Shown here: one piece after another, positions 38,601 to 53,600 of the stretch
Layout of the letters: every line of letters begins with the position of its first letter
Position numbering within the stretch: the first letter of the stretch is position 1
Source: Phoronis australis
Lineage: Eukaryota; Phoronida; Phoronidae
Direction of reading: 5' to 3'
Assembly (NCBI GenBank): GCA_002633005.1
Contig: NMRA01000053.1
Coordinates: 568,131-632,130 of the forward strand
DNA: 64,000 bases
Position numbers and translations under genes: made by a program
Notes under the pieces: generated by a model
Databases searched by the model: none
What the model was told of the DNA's origin: nothing
Seen by the model: the letters and a program-made list of their open reading frames with translations, nothing else

Positions 38601-41600
38601 TATCCTTAAAAGAATTCGAGATAGTGTTTAATTTCCCTATATATTTCTGAAAGCAAAAACAAGCAAAAATAACAGAAAAAAAGACAACCAGTGCTTTCAC
38701 AAAGTCCACAAATGCACTAAAACTTAGGAAACACAAGAGAGTCATTATTGGAAATGTTCCATGCAACCGAGCACAAAAAGCTTCACATCCCTTCCCGTAT
38801 GAGGTTTACTCGTTTTGGCGAGAGTTGCAAGTTTGGGCTCACGCTCCCGTTTCAACTGTGTGTGAAACACGTGTAGAAGCTATGATACTTCACTGTAAAA
38901 GGACACTGGTCTTTTCAAAGTTTGCTAATTTGAAAATACAAAATTAATGGTGACTTCTGTGATCGGTAGTATCAAATTTGAAGTGTTGAAAATACTAAGT
39001 GGAACGTAACTCTATAAATATAATGAAAAATTAACTAATAATTGAAAACATTGCGTATGCAACTGAGTAGCTCGGATGAGACGTGCAACATCAAAAGCAC
39101 GACATCGAACATCTAGGCCACGTAAAACTTAAGAGAGTAAAATTTGAAATTATCGGGGTAATTCCAAATTTAACTAGAAAAGCTCACAGAAGTGTTCGCA
39201 AACAAACCGTCTGGGTGATGTTTCACAACTGTTCCAGTACCGAGGTGCTCTGAGTTATTTTTGTCGTCTCCGACGTAAACTACACGACTCCCTAACGGAA
39301 GATCTGAATTCAACTCCCTCACGTCTTCGTTTCGGTCTTCACCCTTAGAACCTCCATCCTCATAAGCTATGGCTATCACTACCTTGTAACATTCATCCTG
39401 TGAATAGAATATTTAATAACGAATGAAGTAACTGGATCGGTTAAGTAATTGTAGCAGTCACGATGCAAGATGGGTTAGGGCGATTGCTCTTTCATTTTGA
39501 AGTTGTATAATGTGTCACACTGAGTTCATGGAAGAAATTTGCAACGAAAAAATGACCCCAACCCCGAATTAGATCTTGAAACATCAGAATCTCATTTTAG
39601 TAGTGCATCTCAAAGAAACGCGGTTTGAGCATCAAAATACATGTATATAATTTGGGAAACAGTGTTCGGTCATTTGTGAATCCAAACAGCACCCCAATGT
39701 CTGCCGCAAGTGGGGTTAGAAATGGCTGCCATGATAAATAAACCATAACAATGGTTATGTTAAATGGAAATCGTTACACCACTAACGGAAACTATGGGCG
39801 AAACTTATAAATTGCAATATAGGCGTTGATAATTAAATACAAAGCTTATGGTGCTTTTTTTGTAGAGATGGTCATGTCAACTTGAATACGTCTTTCAGGC
39901 ATTCATAGTGTACTAATTCTTGACAGAATCTCGAAGCTTTTGGTTCTTCTGTCCAAAATAGTTGACCAGGCAACGCCACACTCCACGCACAAAACACGGA
40001 ATTTGGCCCAGGTAAAACCACATCAGTGAATGCAACCTGCTCTTTTCAGATGCTAATAAAGAGCAGTCTCAGTTCGTGAAATGATTTCTGTAGACCCCAA
40101 TTCCTGGGTTCGTTAAAAATACCTGGTTCACACACTTAATTTGTCCATTCGCAGCACAAATCATGGGTCATGAAAACATGTTATTACAAAGAATGTCTCA
40201 ATGTACAAGCTTCTTTCAAGCTTACGTTTGACTACCCATACATGGAAAGGTGCGTCATTTTGCCATTCATTTCACCCCAGTAGCTAACGACTTTTCGCGT
40301 GGGTCTCCTGTTGAATATTTCTGAGTATGCCAGTGCCTCTGGTCTGACTAGCAGAGAGATAGATTATTAAAACATTGATTTCTGGGTTATATCACTGAAT
40401 CTGAATTTTGACATGCTTAAGAGAAATGAAGATAGTGGTCGCCTAAAAAGTCGGACCCCAATCAATGTGCTAAATACACTGGTACCCATTTCAAGAATCG
40501 GCAACCGATTCCGATATTCGCGAAACATTCCTTTAGGAAAAGTCAGTGAAAATTTCCGACGGCCCAAAAATGCGAATTGTTGCCTTTGTGACTGAACATG
40601 ATATTTACGTAAATTGAAGAAGAAGCGGGTGTCTGCTAGCTTGCGTGTGGATGGTTTGATCTGTTCAATATTTCTGAAGACATATTAGCTCCATGTTACA
40701 ATAACTCCTTCTTGTGCTTGTGATGAAGACGTTTGCACCTATTGTCAAGTTACATGGTATCGAATAATGAGATAAATATACACCGCTTCTCCTTGTAAAT
40801 TGGTAGTTTTGGATTTAACCATTTCAGAAGCTCTTCATGGGATTTTAAAGCAACTACAAGCCACCCTTTTGTCGTAGGGAATGAAATTGGAGGTCATTTC
40901 TGAACTTGGAAAGAATTGACAGACAGCTGGTGCTCGAGATCGGACATGGTCTCAAGGAATGAGGTCTCTTTTCTTGCTGAGCCCAGACATCACTATCTCA
41001 TCCAAACTAAGGGCTCTAGCTGAAACCCGTTTTAAAACACTAAATGTCTTAAACTACAGTCAATGTACCGACGGGAGGTGATATTGCACCAGCTTTAAAG
41101 GAAGACGCGCGAGGAATCTCACAGAAAAGGAGCCCAGGGTGGAAAATCAGTCATTCAGTGTAGTTTTACAGACCACTTCTATAAAGTAAAAGCAAAAGAT
41201 ACCGAGAGTCTTAGTTTTGATTGAATGACAGTCTGAGAATCCTTGAAAAATGACAGACACCTAGCCGTTGATAGTAAAATGTTGGCATGGATCATTACCC
41301 ACAACAATCTTACCAGCTCCACAGGATCGTCTACGTCGAGAAGTTTTCTTGATTCTTCTGCATCATTGGTTATCAACCAGTTTTTGAAACTCAACTTGTC
41401 CGGCACCAAGTCAAGGATGTTAGCTTTGTCTGAAGCACAAATTTGTTAATCATAATGTGTCACAATGCGGTATAGTAACAGTTTTAACCCCTGTTCACAT
41501 ACTCGGATAAATCTGCATTGACTTTGTACGCGACAATCGGGTTGTGTTGAGACAGTAGCGCAAAACTTGCAGACGACGTTTGCTGACTGAACAAACGTTG

Positions 41601-44577
41601 GACCGGTATCGACCATGTTGCACTACAACCTACAGGTGGTATATGACTTAAAGGCGAAGGCAACCCAGTACGCAGCAACAGCGTGGCATGCTGACTGACT
41701 CGTAAGCAAAAGCAAACGACGACCGAACTTATCACAACCGAGGTAGAACAATGACTGACTCGACTGCTCTCACAGTCAGACTATATGAAAAGAAATTGGC
41801 GCGAAATTCTTGCCTCCCAAAACGTCACTTCCGGAGTAGACGACGAGTAATTAATTAAGTTACGAAAAGCAGTAAATAAGTGAAAAATATGTCTGGGATA
41901 ATCAACGAACCTTATTTTTGCTAAAAATGGCATGAAAAAAGGTTGCCTTTGCCTTTAAAGCTGGAAAAGTCGTGTCGGTCTACTACTCTACCTACTTGGC
42001 CTATTTGAGCAACACTCGATTTTTAAGCCACATATGCAAAATCGAGTGTGTAGACAGGGTGAATGAGGAAGTGGTGGAATAACATTAAAGTCATTCATTA
42101 AAAAATGATTACAGTTAAACCTTTTAAAGCCAAATACTAGTCTTGAACTGATTGTTAATAAACGCTGCGTCGACTAGTGGAGGGTCTCAATCACAACTAT
42201 AAACTGATAATCAGTTGAAAGCATTTCATGGGTTCAAAACACAATTTTATTAATCATTTGACTGTTTAGCAAACGGTTCCCAGAGACCCCATTTATGTCA
42301 AATGTACGTTTATTGAAAATCCAGCAGATAAAAATAACTAAAAAGGACAGTAAAATTGTCCATCCCATTAACATATATCATCACCACATTAATTGCTGAA
42401 ATAAAACAATGTCGTGGAAAATCCGCAAACCATCAAAAGTTAAGGAGTTTGAAAACTTCTTAAAGAGGGGTTAAATGGGCCAAATGACTTTGAGCATGAC
42501 AAATTTATGCATTATTTGTCAACTCAAGCGTGTCATGTCTTCTTTTATTGCTGAAATTAACTAATTACGTTAATTACTACCACACAATCCCACCAGGAGC
42601 CCCATTTAATGCCGAAAAATTAGGTGGGGCTCGTACTAATCGAAGCAAATTACGTCATCTTTGTGACACGAGACGTGCAGGCCTTTGACACAAGAAAACT
42701 CACAACACGATGACGGGTGCACATTTCAAATGGCAGAATTTCAAAACTACGTCCATCAGAGACAATTTTTTTATTTATATACATTAACACAGATCTTGCT
42801 ACTTAAAACGGGCATAGAACATCCGACGGAGTCACAGTGCCCCAGTAGCGTGGCGTTGACAAAGTCAGTGGTGAGATCCCGGTGGGGGCCACTCGGACGT
42901 ACTCAAAATAACATCAAAGACTTATTCTCTACTTAAGACATCGGGCTCAAGGGACTAAAAATGGACTGTTGTTCAAATAGCCCTTGTGGGCAGAGTAAAG
43001 TAATTGATTGTTTACTGTCCCAACCGGGTTCAGTTGTTCACGCTATGGCTAGTCTAGAAGTGTGCTGTCTCACAAGATGGTGTGATGGAGGCGAGGGGGG
43101 TTACCGATGGGGGACAAAATGTGTTGTAATTAATTAGTGGTTTAGTGGAATAAAACGAAACAAAGATATGATGCACAAATGTACATGTATTTAACATCCC
43201 TAAAGGCACTTGTCTCATTTTATCCCCACTTTAATTAGCAAACGTGAGCAAATTAATTGACTGTTGGGGTGAAATACCACCAACATTGAAATACGTATTC
43301 CTTGTGGTTTAATGGAAGGACAGTGACTCAGATGAAAAATGAGTTTATTACGCAGAAATTCACAAGAAACATCAAGAAATAATAAAAAACTTTTACACCT
43401 ACCTCTAAATGGTCTCGTAAATCGACTGGCATAATAATTCCATCTGTAGTAACCACTGATTTGTTTGAGTGCATCAACGTCATTGTATCGTGCGTACACT
43501 CCGTTACCATTTTGTGCCAGTGACTTCAGAAACGACTTAAAATAAAACGTTAAATAAATAATAATCCGGTCAGTTTATGACCAACAACAATCCGATTCAC
43601 AATGAATTGAGACAAACAATTTTACAATAATTTTATCATATGATGGTTATATGTTAAACTCTACTAAAAGTTGACCACCGGAAAGATGCTAAACCTGTGT
43701 AATTTTTAAAATGACTGCCACAGCTTCTAGAAACCACTAAGCAGCTGTAACTCATGAAATAATTGTGAAAAAACCTGATAGAAAGATTGTAGTGTTGAAG
43801 AACGCGTAACCCATTTGTAACGCTAAAAATCAGACCACAGCACAGGTCCAATCTTCTTACCCGAAATCAAACTCTAAGTTATTTTAGGCATATTTTTCTA
43901 CTTTTCTCAAGATATGTGTCTATTATTGCGTGCCCCGTGCACATTATACATAGGTGTTTTTAGTCCAAATTTGCACTTCATGACCTTTACAGCAACAAAC
44001 TCGAGTGAAAACTCAAAATTCCGAGTTCAAACTCGTAGGCCATAGTCCCAGCTTACCTATCTTTCACGCCCTTATCTATTTCAAAGTGTCAACAAGAACT
44101 TTGGATCATGCTTTTCCAGATGTTCAAACGTCATTTTCAGCTAAGTTACCAATAATACACTGGCACGTTTAGCACAAATATTAATTTCAAAGTTGGAAAA
44201 AAAATCAAATATTTTGCTAGACACTAGGTGTCAGTGCAGAATGATCAGAAGAGCCAATGAAACCACAGGAGAGTATTGTGTCAGTGTCATTTCTACTATG
44301 TCTGCTCCCTGAACCACTGTGCTTCTTGAACCAAACACGAGTTTTGTGCCAACTGTGACACTGATGAGAAGATGAATTACTGTACGAGTGTATGAATTAT
44401 TAACACAGCAATAGACTGTCAGGAGTTCTGCCCGCTGCTTCATTCATATCTAGGAAATTACTCACAATCCTGAGCTTCTTAGTTCCATTTATGAATTGTT
44501 TACAACCCAGATATAATGCTTTGCGATTTCTGTTTTTTGTCAATATTTCTTTGTATGTTCTGTGTATTCTTCAATAA

Positions 44578-44641
<64 letters not shown>

Positions 44642-47600
44642 CACTTTAATCCTGAGCTTCTGGAACTTACAGACATGGCCGGAAATCTGAGTCAACTAAG
44701 GCTACTGATTTTGAAAACAAATGGATCCCTGAGTGTAAGGAAATTTTCATTTCTGAAAAGTTTTATTTTTGTGACAAAATAGAACTAATCTATCACAAAC
44801 AGTCAGTGTTCATTGGTGTCACGAAAATTGAAAGACCTTAAACAAGGAAGAAAGAGCGAGCTTATCGAAGAATTACTGAATTAACGCTGAGTCCTGTACT
44901 ACTAGTAGTAGAAAACCAAGGAAGTTGCCAGTTCCATTGAACAGTGCTCAAAGAAAGAGGCCTATGCTGCACCATTTGTCAGAAAACGATGGTGGTCACA
45001 ACTTACAAGCAACCACACAAATACAAGCCAAAAGGAAATATGAAAACGTTTCCAAATTTGAAACATTACCTGGTCCTCATTTTGGAAATTTGCACTGAAG
45101 TGGCAGTTCCAAACTCAAAGGCACTGGCGGCAGATTTTACTAATGTGTAAGTGATCAGTATTGTTTTTTTTCTGAACTCCCATGTAGGGGGCGCAGCTTT
45201 CGAGCCCCAAAATTCAATTTCTTGCTCATGTCATTTTAATAAGAATAAGTCATTTTAAATAATAAGTTGTTCTTCAATTTTAGCTCAGATTTTTGAGTAC
45301 CAAATTTTGTAGGCTGTCATGAATTGGAGATTTTTTAGTGTAGACTGGAAGATGTTTATTCTTCCAGCTACCCACCTTATAACAGGGGATGCGTCGAAAT
45401 GCTACAGTAAACGTTTTCCAATTTCACACAAACACTATTTCCAAAACGACGCCGAACCCTTTGTATGCAAGCTCTACGGTGACTCATCACCTACAGTTAA
45501 GAAGCATGTTACCACATATTCAGGTTGAAATCAGTGATGGAATCACCTTTACCTCCTAATCAGGATTATTTGCTGTTACGTGCCAAACCAGCAAACGGGA
45601 TGGCTGTTGGAACACAACACGGTAATATGAAATTTCTGACTCTGCCATTAACCCCAGAACAAGTCATGAAAAATAAATTGCAAATATAAATGTAAAAATG
45701 TGACTGGTGCGAAAATGTGCTTTTGTTTGAAGTCAGGCATACCGTGTTCCTAGCTGTGTGACTGTCGGAGTGAATAACACGGTTTCTTAAAACAAATTTG
45801 TTCACGATAGTGATGATGTTGATGAAGCCACTTGGGAAGTGTACGCTATGTTGTTAAAAATTTAAAAACTGTAACATTATGGAAACATTGACAACATTCT
45901 GTCGTGCTCACTGTTTGTTCACTGTGACTGTGAAAACTGTATTCAGTGTCTGTTCTACGAGCTTGTTGAGAATGAGCGATGTGGATTATGAGAATTATGA
46001 CAACATTACAATGGAAGTGGTGATGGTTAATTCAATGAAGAAGCATTAGAAATTTTAAGTTATCCATATTTCGATTTAGATATCACATCTTCGTCTTGTT
46101 CCAAATGGTTTAAATGTTGCTCTTTTGATATGAGCTCAGAATACAATAGTGTTTTGGGCCAACAGGAGTCGTGGCTGAAATATTTTTTTCTTTTTAACAC
46201 TTGTTCTGAGTAACTTTATAATACTGATGATTTTTCTTGCCTAGTAACTTCAAATGAACAAAACCAAATCATTTAAAACTAAAGCACATTTAGTTAATTG
46301 TCTTCCGTTCTGTCAAGGATGTTAAAGCGGCTGTAAACACACAATCCGTCCCTTAGACTAATTAGTATCAATCAATCTGCTCCTTACACAGATGTGGATC
46401 TAAGAATTTGAGGTAGAGTGTGCCAATATCAATGATCTGTGTTTGTACGTAACTTCATCAAGCAACAGAGTTTTCTGACGACACGTGTTTAAGGTAAACG
46501 TCTACCCTCATCCCCAGTTATCTCATTTCTTCAATATAGCTTTTCAAATCTTAATTTTTAACTTGGCCACAGTCACATCATTTACAAGTCGAATGAACAG
46601 TGAACTGTAAAATGGAACATTATCAATGCTCAAAACACCACAATAGCGACGAGATCGGGATTGCACCTTTACCTGAGGATCCTATCAAACCAGGTAATGC
46701 GTGGGAAAAGTGGCTTGGAAGTATGGAGTATCCAAATCACAAAACCTCAAGACGAAAAGGAAACTATCCTCACCACCCAAACTTCCCGTGTCCGGCAAAG
46801 GGTAAAACTTGTGGCATCTGTGGCAGGTTAAATAATTTTATTCACAAGTGCAGAAGTAATCCTCCAAACCAAATATGCTCAATCTCTAGAAATCGACAAC
46901 CCTGACCGTTACTCGGAGTCACGCGATGACTACTTGTTCGCAATGTCAAGCAAAGCTGCAGACCCACCGCTCTTTGACGTGTGTATTAACGACGTTACCC
47001 TGACCATTACGGCATATTCCGGTGCATCTACCAATGTTTTGAATAGAGTCGATTACCTCCAGCTGATCGGCCCTCCTGACCCATTACCTCACAAAACCAT
47101 AATGCTTATCCCTATGTGCCAGTCAAACCTCTTACCGGCCTTTGGCGGGGGTTATGTAAGTGTGAACCAGTCATAGTCCGTGTAGACCTAGTTCTGAAAC
47201 CAGTCATGCAACCACATCACAAAATCCCATTTCATTTTCGCTAGAAAGTAGAAGATAAGTTCAATGAACTTGGCGATTCTGACATCATCAAGAAAGCAGA
47301 AGGTCCAACGACATGGACCTCACCAATCGTTATTGTACCCCAAGCCAATAACTCCGACGAGCATGTGAAGAATGTGTAGACATGCGAGCTGTCAACAAAG
47401 CCATCATCAGAGAACGCCACACAATCCCCACAATTTACGACGTTTTAGCTGACCTGAATGGGTGCAAGATATTCAGCAAAATTGCCTTTCTCCAAGTTGA
47501 CCACCAGATTTTGCTTCACCCTGACTCTAGACACATTACAATATTTTTCACACATAAACACAGACCCGTGGCGATACAAGCGACTAAACTTTGGAATGTC

Positions 47601-50600
47601 CAGGTCAGCGGAAATTTTCCAAACGATCGATATCGAGACCAGAGCAAATACCCCTGGCATAAGAAACATCAGTGATGACATCAATGTAAGTGGCAGGAAC
47701 CTCGAAGAATATGAAAAACGCCAGTGAGTTGTTTTAACTCGTCTTCCAGGGAAGTACATCCTAATCAATCCAACCAAATATGAGTTTCGCACAAAGTTCA
47801 TGTTATTCTTTGGACATACGATCTCTTCAGACGGACTTTTCCCAGATCCGAAGAAAGTAAACGAGTTTGAGTCACTTGAATCCCCAGCCAATGTATCTGA
47901 TGTGAGAAGTCTGTTGATTTCTACGGCGTTCTGAGCCAGGTATATCAAGAATTTTGCCATTGTCACCCGACCACTCAGACTACTCACTCACCAAACCCAA
48001 TCATGGGAATGGGGAGACAGTGAGGCAAATGCTTTTAATGACTTGAAACATGCATTACCAGAAAGCACCACGCTGGTCTAATTTGACCCCAATAAGGAGA
48101 TAGTCATCTTGACAGATGGAAGCCCAATTATCATGGAAATAATCCTATTTCCCAGTGTACCCTGTCACTTGTGTAGTCTTCTGTTTCGTCTTAGAAGTTA
48201 AGAGACCATTCAACTGATGTTTTCTAAAAATTTTGAAGTAACAGACTTCGTCATCTGTTAGAAGATTTTACTTAGTTCGCTAAACTGCAAACAGGATTGA
48301 CGAAACACAGTTGTCGAAACTGAATCGAGGAAACACGATTCAGTTGACGACACTGAAATGCCGACAATGCATCAACGTAACGCAGTTGACGTGACAGAAC
48401 GGAATCGACTGAACTGGTTTGACTAGGCCAAATGCCAAAGACGAAACAGGACTTTACAAAACACGATTGAATTGACGAAGTAGCATTATGTTTGCGATTT
48501 ATGATAAAATTGATAACATGAGGTTGGTGAGTTGACATCGTAATCACGAAATGGCATAAACTAGAAAAAATGAAACCATTGAGTTGTCGTCTGATTCACG
48601 AAATAGCATTGGATTTGCAGCATCATAAGACTGAGTATGTTTTCTTGAATTGAATGTTCGATAGTAGCAATTTGTGCCTTTTGGGCTCCCCATAAAAAAT
48701 CAACAAATACTGAGAATTTTGGGTGAGACCTTTGCAAAGCTTTTCCCCTAAGCAATTGAATGTGTCCAACAATTGCACTTGCAGTGGACTAGCATAAGCA
48801 TGTAGTGACCTTTGCATTTATGTCTCAATTATTGAAACTGTTTTTGTGATTTTGAAGAGTCGTGACAGTCGTCTTATTCAATTGCATTAATATCAAGATA
48901 CGGGGCTACAAATCAAACTGTTGTCAAATTGTCAGTTTAACAATCTGTGCAGACTTTCAATGGATAACCTGTACCAAACTATTTGCAGTAAGCCAAACCA
49001 TTTGCGCGAGTGACGACTTGCACAAATTGTTGCGTTTCAAATTTAGGATAAACTAGAACGTTGAATTAATTCTTCAGTCAATACGAAGACTGCCCTGCCT
49101 ACTTCATCCGAACAAAGTCTAAAGTTACAATAAAATTGCAGTTTAAGATCAATTGCAGAGATATAGGAAATATATATTATGATGGTGAGCTGTTGTTTCC
49201 CATATCTAAACCACGAGTGGGATTTGAATGGTTTATTACCTCCGTGAGCAATAAATCCTCCAGATCTCACAATAGGTCTTAGTAAGAAAAATTGAGGTCG
49301 AAAACACTAACGATAATCCATTTGAACTAATGTTTCTCATACAAATTTTACCTGTTCGTAGTCAGCTCCACACGCCACGATGTCTATTCGCATTTTGACA
49401 ACGCCATGATGGTCAGATTTCTTAGCAAACACGCATACTGCGCTCATTACTCGCATCCGCGCCTGCGTGGAAGATGAAAAATAACACTTAAAATAGGGAG
49501 CGATATCACGTTACCGTTCATTACTTCATTATCTAATACGCAAAACAAAAAGTACAAATTGTTCGTAATCGGTGTCCTTAGTTTGAATTTTGAGTTAATC
49601 GCCATTATTCGTGTGTTTTGATTACATTAATTGTAAAAATCAGATTTGTCACTCGTCTTCGTTATCAGTCAAGGCTTTTGTTTTAAATTCTGATCGTCAG
49701 TGATTTCCATCAACCTTTGAGCAACAATTGTTCAAATTCAGAAATGCTCTTCAAGATGTGACTCTTCAAATGAAGGTACATTTTCATTTTTCTATTGTGA
49801 AAACGTCCTAATTTCATAAAAAAATGAACTTCAAAATCTTTCCCTGAGCCTAAGGAAAGCCGCCATCTTGGAGAAACCATATAGCCTAATATACATGTAC
49901 ACCTCAAATGTGTAACCTCGAACACTTGATACCTTTCTCTTGATTACCACAGTACTGCATTCGTCTGCACCTTCTCTACCTGACCTGCACAGTCCTACTG
50001 GCTGAGTGAAAGTCACGTGTCTTTCAGAATTAGCAGCAATGTAATGATGAAATTGAAAATGACTGCCAAATCCGTGTTCCCGTCAGATCTTTGCACATCA
50101 TTATCTAGCTAGAAAGCGTGGAATGTACTTTTACTATAATTTCTATCTGCTGTATGCCCCTCCTACATGTATGAAAGTAATGACACAGGAAGGAGTACGC
50201 ATACGATCGTGCTTGGTGTAGAATACTTAAGATTTTGGAGTTAAAATTATTCTAAAAATCAGAATTTTTTTTAGGTGTAAAACCCACCTGCATTTGAACA
50301 CATAAAGAGGACAAGTTTAGAAAAACGTACGCTTTGCGACTTTGATCTGTCGTCGGTGACGACGTCATCATTATGAGGGTATCCATCACTAAAGACCACT
50401 ATGCGGGATGGCACTCTTCGGCCGCACAATACAAGCTTTCCACCTAAAACGCAGGAATCTACGTTACAATTCAAACGCTGAATGGACAGTTAGGCTGCTA
50501 ACATCATGCATGAATGAATGAATGAATGAATGAATTTATATCAGATTTTCAGTTCTTATGTATCGTTGCAGTACGCCCATCCTGGAATGAAATCTCTTTT

Positions 50601-53600
50601 TTGTTGAGGTAGAAAAAAACATCCCATATCTAACCTACTTTTCCAATAATCAGACACCCATTTTGTCAGTATCTTGGTGTCAGCATTGCAACTCAACATT
50701 TACGCGTCCGAAATAAGGCAAGTACCGTCCAATCCTTACCACATTTTATGGTGATTTAACACAAGATTCGGTATTTAGTGAAGTACAGTAATAATCTAAC
50801 AATGCCACAAAGAAACGCAAGTCAGTCAGATCAAACAAGCAATGTCTTCCGTGATGTTCTACTTAGTCAACTACGGTTATTGGCGGATATGAAGGCGTAG
50901 CCGAAGTCAAATTCAGTTTCTTTGATAATAACATTCGTCACGTTTCATAAACAACTATCAACGAACTTGGTAGATATTGAGACATTTGCAAAATTCGCAA
51001 AAGACATAATTGTCAGTATAGGACCATGAGACAAAATTGTCACTATAGGACCACGAGACAACTACTACGCTAACAGTGGGGGGGGGGGGNNNGGGGGGGG
51101 GGGGAGTTGTTACCTCAACGCCTAAGAGAACAAAAGTCAGACTGTGACTAACCAGTCCTAATCTATTACCCAATTAACGCGCGTGGCTTATCCGCGCTGT
51201 TACAATGTCAGAATAAATATTGATTAAGTAATTAGTAAGAATAGATCTATTTTAAGTTGCCTGAAATTTGTGCATATGTACTTTTAAATCATGGGGTCAG
51301 ACTTGTTGACATGTACTTTAACGTCATAATCTATTTTTAGATGGTGTTTACAACTTTGGGTTCTGGGGTCAAAGTACTCTAGAGATTCTAGAAAATTCTG
51401 AGAACAAATTGTAACAACCAATAATGTGATTGGATATGATCATGTGGTTTTTATTATATTATGGGCTGAAATCAACAAGATAATTAGATGCGCTATAGTA
51501 GTTGAAGCATAAAGACTTGCTACGGTGTACAGAAACAATTGTACGACAGAGCCATCTCGTGGAAGATTCTAGAAAGGATCTTGGCAAGGGCAAGGGTTAA
51601 CGAACAGGAAGTTAACTAAGAGCTTGTCACTACCTGAAGTGTTGCGTCAACAGCAAGAGACTGTGACCAGCAAGAAGAATCGCGGGTAGAAGAAATTGCT
51701 TGCAAGTGTTGCATCACCAGAGACGGTGACCAACAAGTACACTGTCGCTATACAGTGTGTGTGTAGTTCGAAGATTCACCAACAGGACAGTAATCCAACA
51801 AGTGGAGAGTCATAGCTTGGATATCAGATAAGACATTTGATTGTTTTGGTTGTTTTATTAAAGTAATCTTTAAAGAGGGCGCTAGCGTAGTTACTCTTTG
51901 TAGTTGATAACTTAATTAACAATAGGTTTCATTTGTCTAATTAGGGGTTATCATATAATAAATTAATTACTGGATTTGATTATTCACTCTCCATCTACGC
52001 ACAATCTCAAAGCATAGCTACCTTTTAAACAAACCCACAGTCAAATCTCTGACATACAAAAAACCTCTTCTCTAATTTCTCTTACAATACATTGATTTAA
52101 AAGAGTGGAAGACGGATAAAATGTATTTTCCAGTTTTAAACACAGTCATGTTGGTTGCATGTCTTCATTATTATTCGGTTTTTGACTTCTCGCGCGTTAA
52201 ACAGGCGCGTTAGTCTTAATCCAGTTATCCCCATACTACTACTTACGGTTTCGCTTCTTTTTGAGACTTCAAAAAACTAAGCGAAGATATTTTCAAAACC
52301 GTTTCTCTATATACTATGAATCTGGATTTATTTTAACATCGATCTCTTTTTATGCCGCATTCGTCAGTGAAATCACTGTCGACGAAATGCCGGCCACAGA
52401 CACGGAGATGTTCCACGGCCTCATACTTGGCATTGACTGTGTACATTTCATTCTTCACTGCCGCGAGCCACTTCCAATTAGCATTTTGGGATCTCGAGGA
52501 AATCGATATACCCACTTTCCTCGCAGCTTCATAGTTCGCACATGCGGGAACAATACACCACACCATAGCGGCACTCACACTGCTGAAGAGTCACTGACGT
52601 CGCTGCGTCGTTTGCTCACATTCTTCACAGGTTAACGCGACACCTCTCGGCGAGGTAAGATCGACCGTATACGAGGTGATGTGGATTTTGACCGATTAAG
52701 ACGGTAAAATAGACTAATTAAATCGGGTGGCATTCTCCTTTAAGTTAGCAGCGCGAAGATTATGTTTGGATCTCGTATTGTTGGTTACGGTTATGGATTG
52801 AAAAATAGATAGAATGACGAGTAGTTCACACAGTTTAGTGATTATGTATGCTGAGACCCTCCGACGTACGGTTGCTCGTACTCCATTGTTCACAACTGTT
52901 TAAATTGCGTCTCAAATTTTATTCATTTCAAAAATGGCTTTTTCAAATTTTGTGGTGATCTCAGTATTTTCTTTGGGAAATCTTTTTCTGTATGGTATGG
53001 TATACGTTGAGGTTATTGAAGGCGATAGCATAGGAATATTGTGGGTTGCACAAGGATGCCTCAGTTTGTTGGGGGCTTCTCTAGCAACGATTGAATTTAG
53101 ATATACCAATTGTAATTCATGAGTTAAGCGCTCATTGTTGTGTATTATTTCATGATATAACTCAAAATGTCTTTAAGTATTGGGTAACTGGGGTCACAGC
53201 CGGCAAGTCGTTGACAAACTGAGTTTCAGTTTGCAGCGTGTCAGAATATTTTGTAGCAAACTAAGGCGCTTGGTATTGTATTAAGAGAAATAACAACAGG
53301 GCAGAGATATGAAAGCTAGGACAGACGAGTGCTAGAACGTGTATGAATGTTTTTCGAATATTGAAATCGTTAAAAGAATTATCCATTAAAGCTGCTTTGT
53401 TAGGGTAAGGGATTCAAAGTTCTAGGTAGAGGTCTGTGTGATATTCAGGAGAAATTGGATTTTTAAGTAGTTTGTTTTTCTCGGATATTGAAGTTGGAAT
53501 GAATAAAATGAGTCTAATAATAGTAAGAATTAACATTCGATCACTGGCGATAAAATTACGCATACATTGGTTTTTCAAAACCCCTGTAAGTCTCTTATTC

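Larger units (their letters stand above)
43536..46589. other. Gene B intron (part) with TG/TA microsatellite
   Basis: No exon seen. The 14-mer AATCCTGAGCTTCT occurs at 44466 and again at 44648, flanking a 182-bp segment that ends in the microsatellite. Confidence 0.45.

Noticed and set aside
39170-39207. Longer exon 11 ending at the GTGAGC donor
   Set aside because: It leaves phase 0, while exon 12 needs phase 1; the GTTTGT donor restores both frame and the MIB domain.
47445-47987. 180-codon minus-strand frame
   Set aside because: Antisense shadow of the decayed gypsy reverse transcriptase.
51199-51990. Possible solo LTR
   Set aside because: No second LTR, no defined TG..CA borders and no target duplication seen.
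52261-52635. 124-codon plus-strand frame
   Set aside because: Shadow of the THAP frame on the other strand.
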